64,000 bases of DNA, taken from CAXXOK01 sp964640955. Its GTDB lineage: Bacteria; Bacillota; Clostridia; Christensenellales; Aristaeellaceae. The notes beneath the pieces are model-generated. The model was not told where the DNA came from. It saw nothing but the letters and a program-made list of their open reading frames with translations, and made no database searches. A program made the translations under genes and the position numbers. The first letter of the stretch is position 1. Each line of letters begins with the position of its first letter. This document shows, piece by piece, positions 62,686-64,000 of this stretch. The stretch spans positions 434,001-498,000 of the forward strand of contig CAZXJI010000001.1 of NCBI GenBank assembly GCA_964640955.1. Direction: 5' to 3'.

Positions 62686-64000
62686 TTACTTCCGGTCGTT
62701 GCCGACGGGACCGGGGCGGCCGTCGCGGCGCGGCGGACGGCGGCGATCGCCATGGAACGCGCCTTCCTGCGCGGCGGGATAGGTAATATCGTTGCGGATG
62801 AGGTTCACGCGGCCCTGCGAGTCGATCTCGTTGACTTTCACTTCGATCTCGTCGCCGATGTTCATGACGTCCTCGACCTTTTCCACGCGGTGGTCGGCCA
62901 TCTTGCTGATGTGCAGCATGCCGTCCTTGCCGCCGGTCAGCTCGATGAAGGCGCCGAAGTTCATGATGCGCACGACCTTGCCCAGGTACACGTCGCCAAC
63001 CTCGATATCCTTGGCGATGCCTTCGATGATCTTCCTGGCCTTGTCGGCGGCGGCGGCGTCCGGCGTGGCGATGTACACGCGGCCGTCGTCCTCGATGTCG
63101 ATCTTCACGCCGGTCTCGGCGATGATCTTGTTGATCATCTTGCCACCCGGGCCGATGACCTCGCGGATCTTCTCGGGGTTGATGGTGAAGCGGATAATCT
63201 TGGGCGCGTACTTGCTCATGTTTTCGCGGGGCCTGGCGATCGTCTCCAGCATGATCTGCATGATGTGCAGACGGCCGATGCGGGCCTGGCCCAGCGCGCG
63301 CTCCAGAATGACGCGGTCGATACCGGCGATCTTGATGTCCATCTGAATGGCGGTGATGCCCTTCACGGTGCCGGCGACCTTGAAGTCCATGTCGCCCAGG
63401 AAATCCTCCAGGCCCTGGATGTCGGTCAGCACGGCGATCTTGTCGCTGGCCGTGTCCTTAATCAGGCCCATGGCCACGCCGGCCACGGGGGCCTTGATGG
63501 GCACGCCCGCGTCCATGAGGCTAAGGGTGCTGCCGCAGACCGACGCCATGGAGCTGGAGCCGTTGGAGCTCAAAATCTCGCTGACCAGGCGCAGGGCGTA
63601 GGGGAACTCGTCCTCGCCGGGCACCACGGGCAGCAGCGCACGCTCCGCCAGCGCCCCGTGGCCGATCTCGCGGCGGCCGGGGCTCTTCATGCGGCCCGCT
63701 TCGCCGGTGGCGTAGGGGGGCATGTTGTAGTGGTGAATGTAGCGCTTGAAGTCCTCGGTACCCAGCCCGTCCAGCATCTGCACGTCGCTCATGGAGCCAA
63801 GCGTGGTGACCGTGAGGGCCTGCGTCTCGCCGCGGGTGAAAATGGCGCTGCCGTGCGTGCGCGGAAGCACGCCGACCTCGCACCAGATGGGGCGTACGTC
63901 GGTCAGTCCGCGGCCGTCGGGGCGCACCCCGGCGTCGAGAATCTTGCGGCGCATCACCTCTTTGTTCAGGTAGTACAGCGCGTCGGCCACCTCGCCCAGA
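62686..64000 (-). CDS. pnp: Polyribonucleotide nucleotidyltransferase, C-terminal two thirds
   Basis: The frame is open through the window edge, so the N-terminus is missing. The visible ~437 residues contain the second RNase PH-like core (RPDGRGLTDVRPI, PRTHGSAIFTRGETQAL, SNGSSSMASVCGSTLSLMDAGVP, GDMDFKVAGT), a KH domain (VIGPGGKMINKIIAETGVKIDIED) and an S1 domain (GDVYLGKVVRIMNFGAFIEL). It ends with an Arg-rich tail. It degrades RNA 3' to 5' with phosphate. Confidence 0.97.
   Translation of the reverse strand, partial: LGEVADALYYLNKEVMRRKILDAGVRPDGRGLTDVRPIWCEVGVLPRTHGSAIFTRGETQALTVTTLGSMSDVQMLDGLGTEDFKRYIHHYNMPPYATGEAGRMKSPGRREIGHGALAERALLPVVPGEDEFPYALRLVSEILSSNGSSSMASVCGSTLSLMDAGVPIKAPVAGVAMGLIKDTASDKIAVLTDIQGLEDFLGDMDFKVAGTVKGITAIQMDIKIAGIDRVILERALGQARIGRLHIMQIMLETIARPRENMSKYAPKIIRFTINPEKIREVIGPGGKMINKIIAETGVKIDIEDDGRVYIATPDAAAADKARKIIEGIAKDIEVGDVYLGKVVRIMNFGAFIELTGGKDGMLHISKMADHRVEKVEDVMNIGDEIEVKVNEIDSQGRVNLIRNDITYPAAQEGAFHGDRRRPPRRDGRPGPVGNDRK

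Overview
This window is GC-rich bacterial chromosome with dense genes, short spacers, many GTG/TTG starts and good Shine-Dalgarno sites. The gene families (YesM/YesN-type two-component systems, many carbohydrate ABC importers, a SipW-type signal peptidase with TasA-like substrates, a pnp - M16 peptidase - dUTPase run) point to an anaerobic fibre-degrading Firmicute of the class Clostridia, probably from a gut. The three full-length importer binding proteins have ordinary cleavable signal peptides without a lipobox cysteine. That is unusual for a monoderm Firmicute and recalls Christensenellales-like lineages. This placement is inference from gene content only.

Layout. (1) 1-3334: the end of a type I sugar ABC importer operon (binding protein, double ATPase, permease). 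(2) 3446-11789: the most unusual region. A Ser/His SipW-type signal peptidase is followed by a degenerate ABC ATPase that has lost every catalytic motif. Next comes a membrane protein that fuses an ABC-2-like permease to a SipW-like domain lacking the nucleophile and histidine. After a terminator and a strong promoter with a structured leader, there are four small TasA/camelysin-like secreted proteins and a 738-residue secreted protein with long Pro-Thr repeats and two related globular domains. I read this as a fibre or matrix secretion locus with a probable non-catalytic scaffold. (3) 11818-13019: a 160-bp imperfect palindromic repeat element and a convergent phosphodiester glycosidase. (4) 13223-24141: a chitobiose locus (chitobiose phosphorylase, phosphohexomutase, NagA, sensor kinase, binding protein, two permeases, AraC-type response regulator) with no ATPase of its own. 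(5) 24210-25783: a MITE-like element and a MATE exporter.

(6) 26023-35014: a response regulator, a histidine kinase and a membrane-anchored sugar-binding protein directly precede mglBAC, like a three-component sugar-sensing system. MglC carries an unusual N-terminal extension of about 270 residues. (7) 35087-42802: a UPF0178 protein, a heme/flavin membrane protein, a CoA-disulfide reductase-rhodanese, and a MarR regulator with a heterodimeric ABC exporter. (8) 42959-47520, minus strand: a PilZ-containing cellulose-synthase-like glycosyltransferase, a GltS-like symporter and an acyltransferase. (9) 47800-51459: a pectin operon (GH105, GH28, TIM-barrel isomerase) behind a consensus promoter with a LacI-type operator. 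(10) 51546-53111: a flavodoxin and MsrAB. (11) 53288-58274: livKHMGF with a hairpin and U-tract at the very start of its transcript. (12) 58440-60866: cupin, ferredoxin, HD hydrolase and two small secreted proteins. (13) 60951-64000, minus strand: dUTPase-like protein, M16 peptidase and pnp, cut by the window end.

I saw no rRNA, tRNA, CRISPR array or intact transposase. All homology statements come from reading motifs; no database search was possible.
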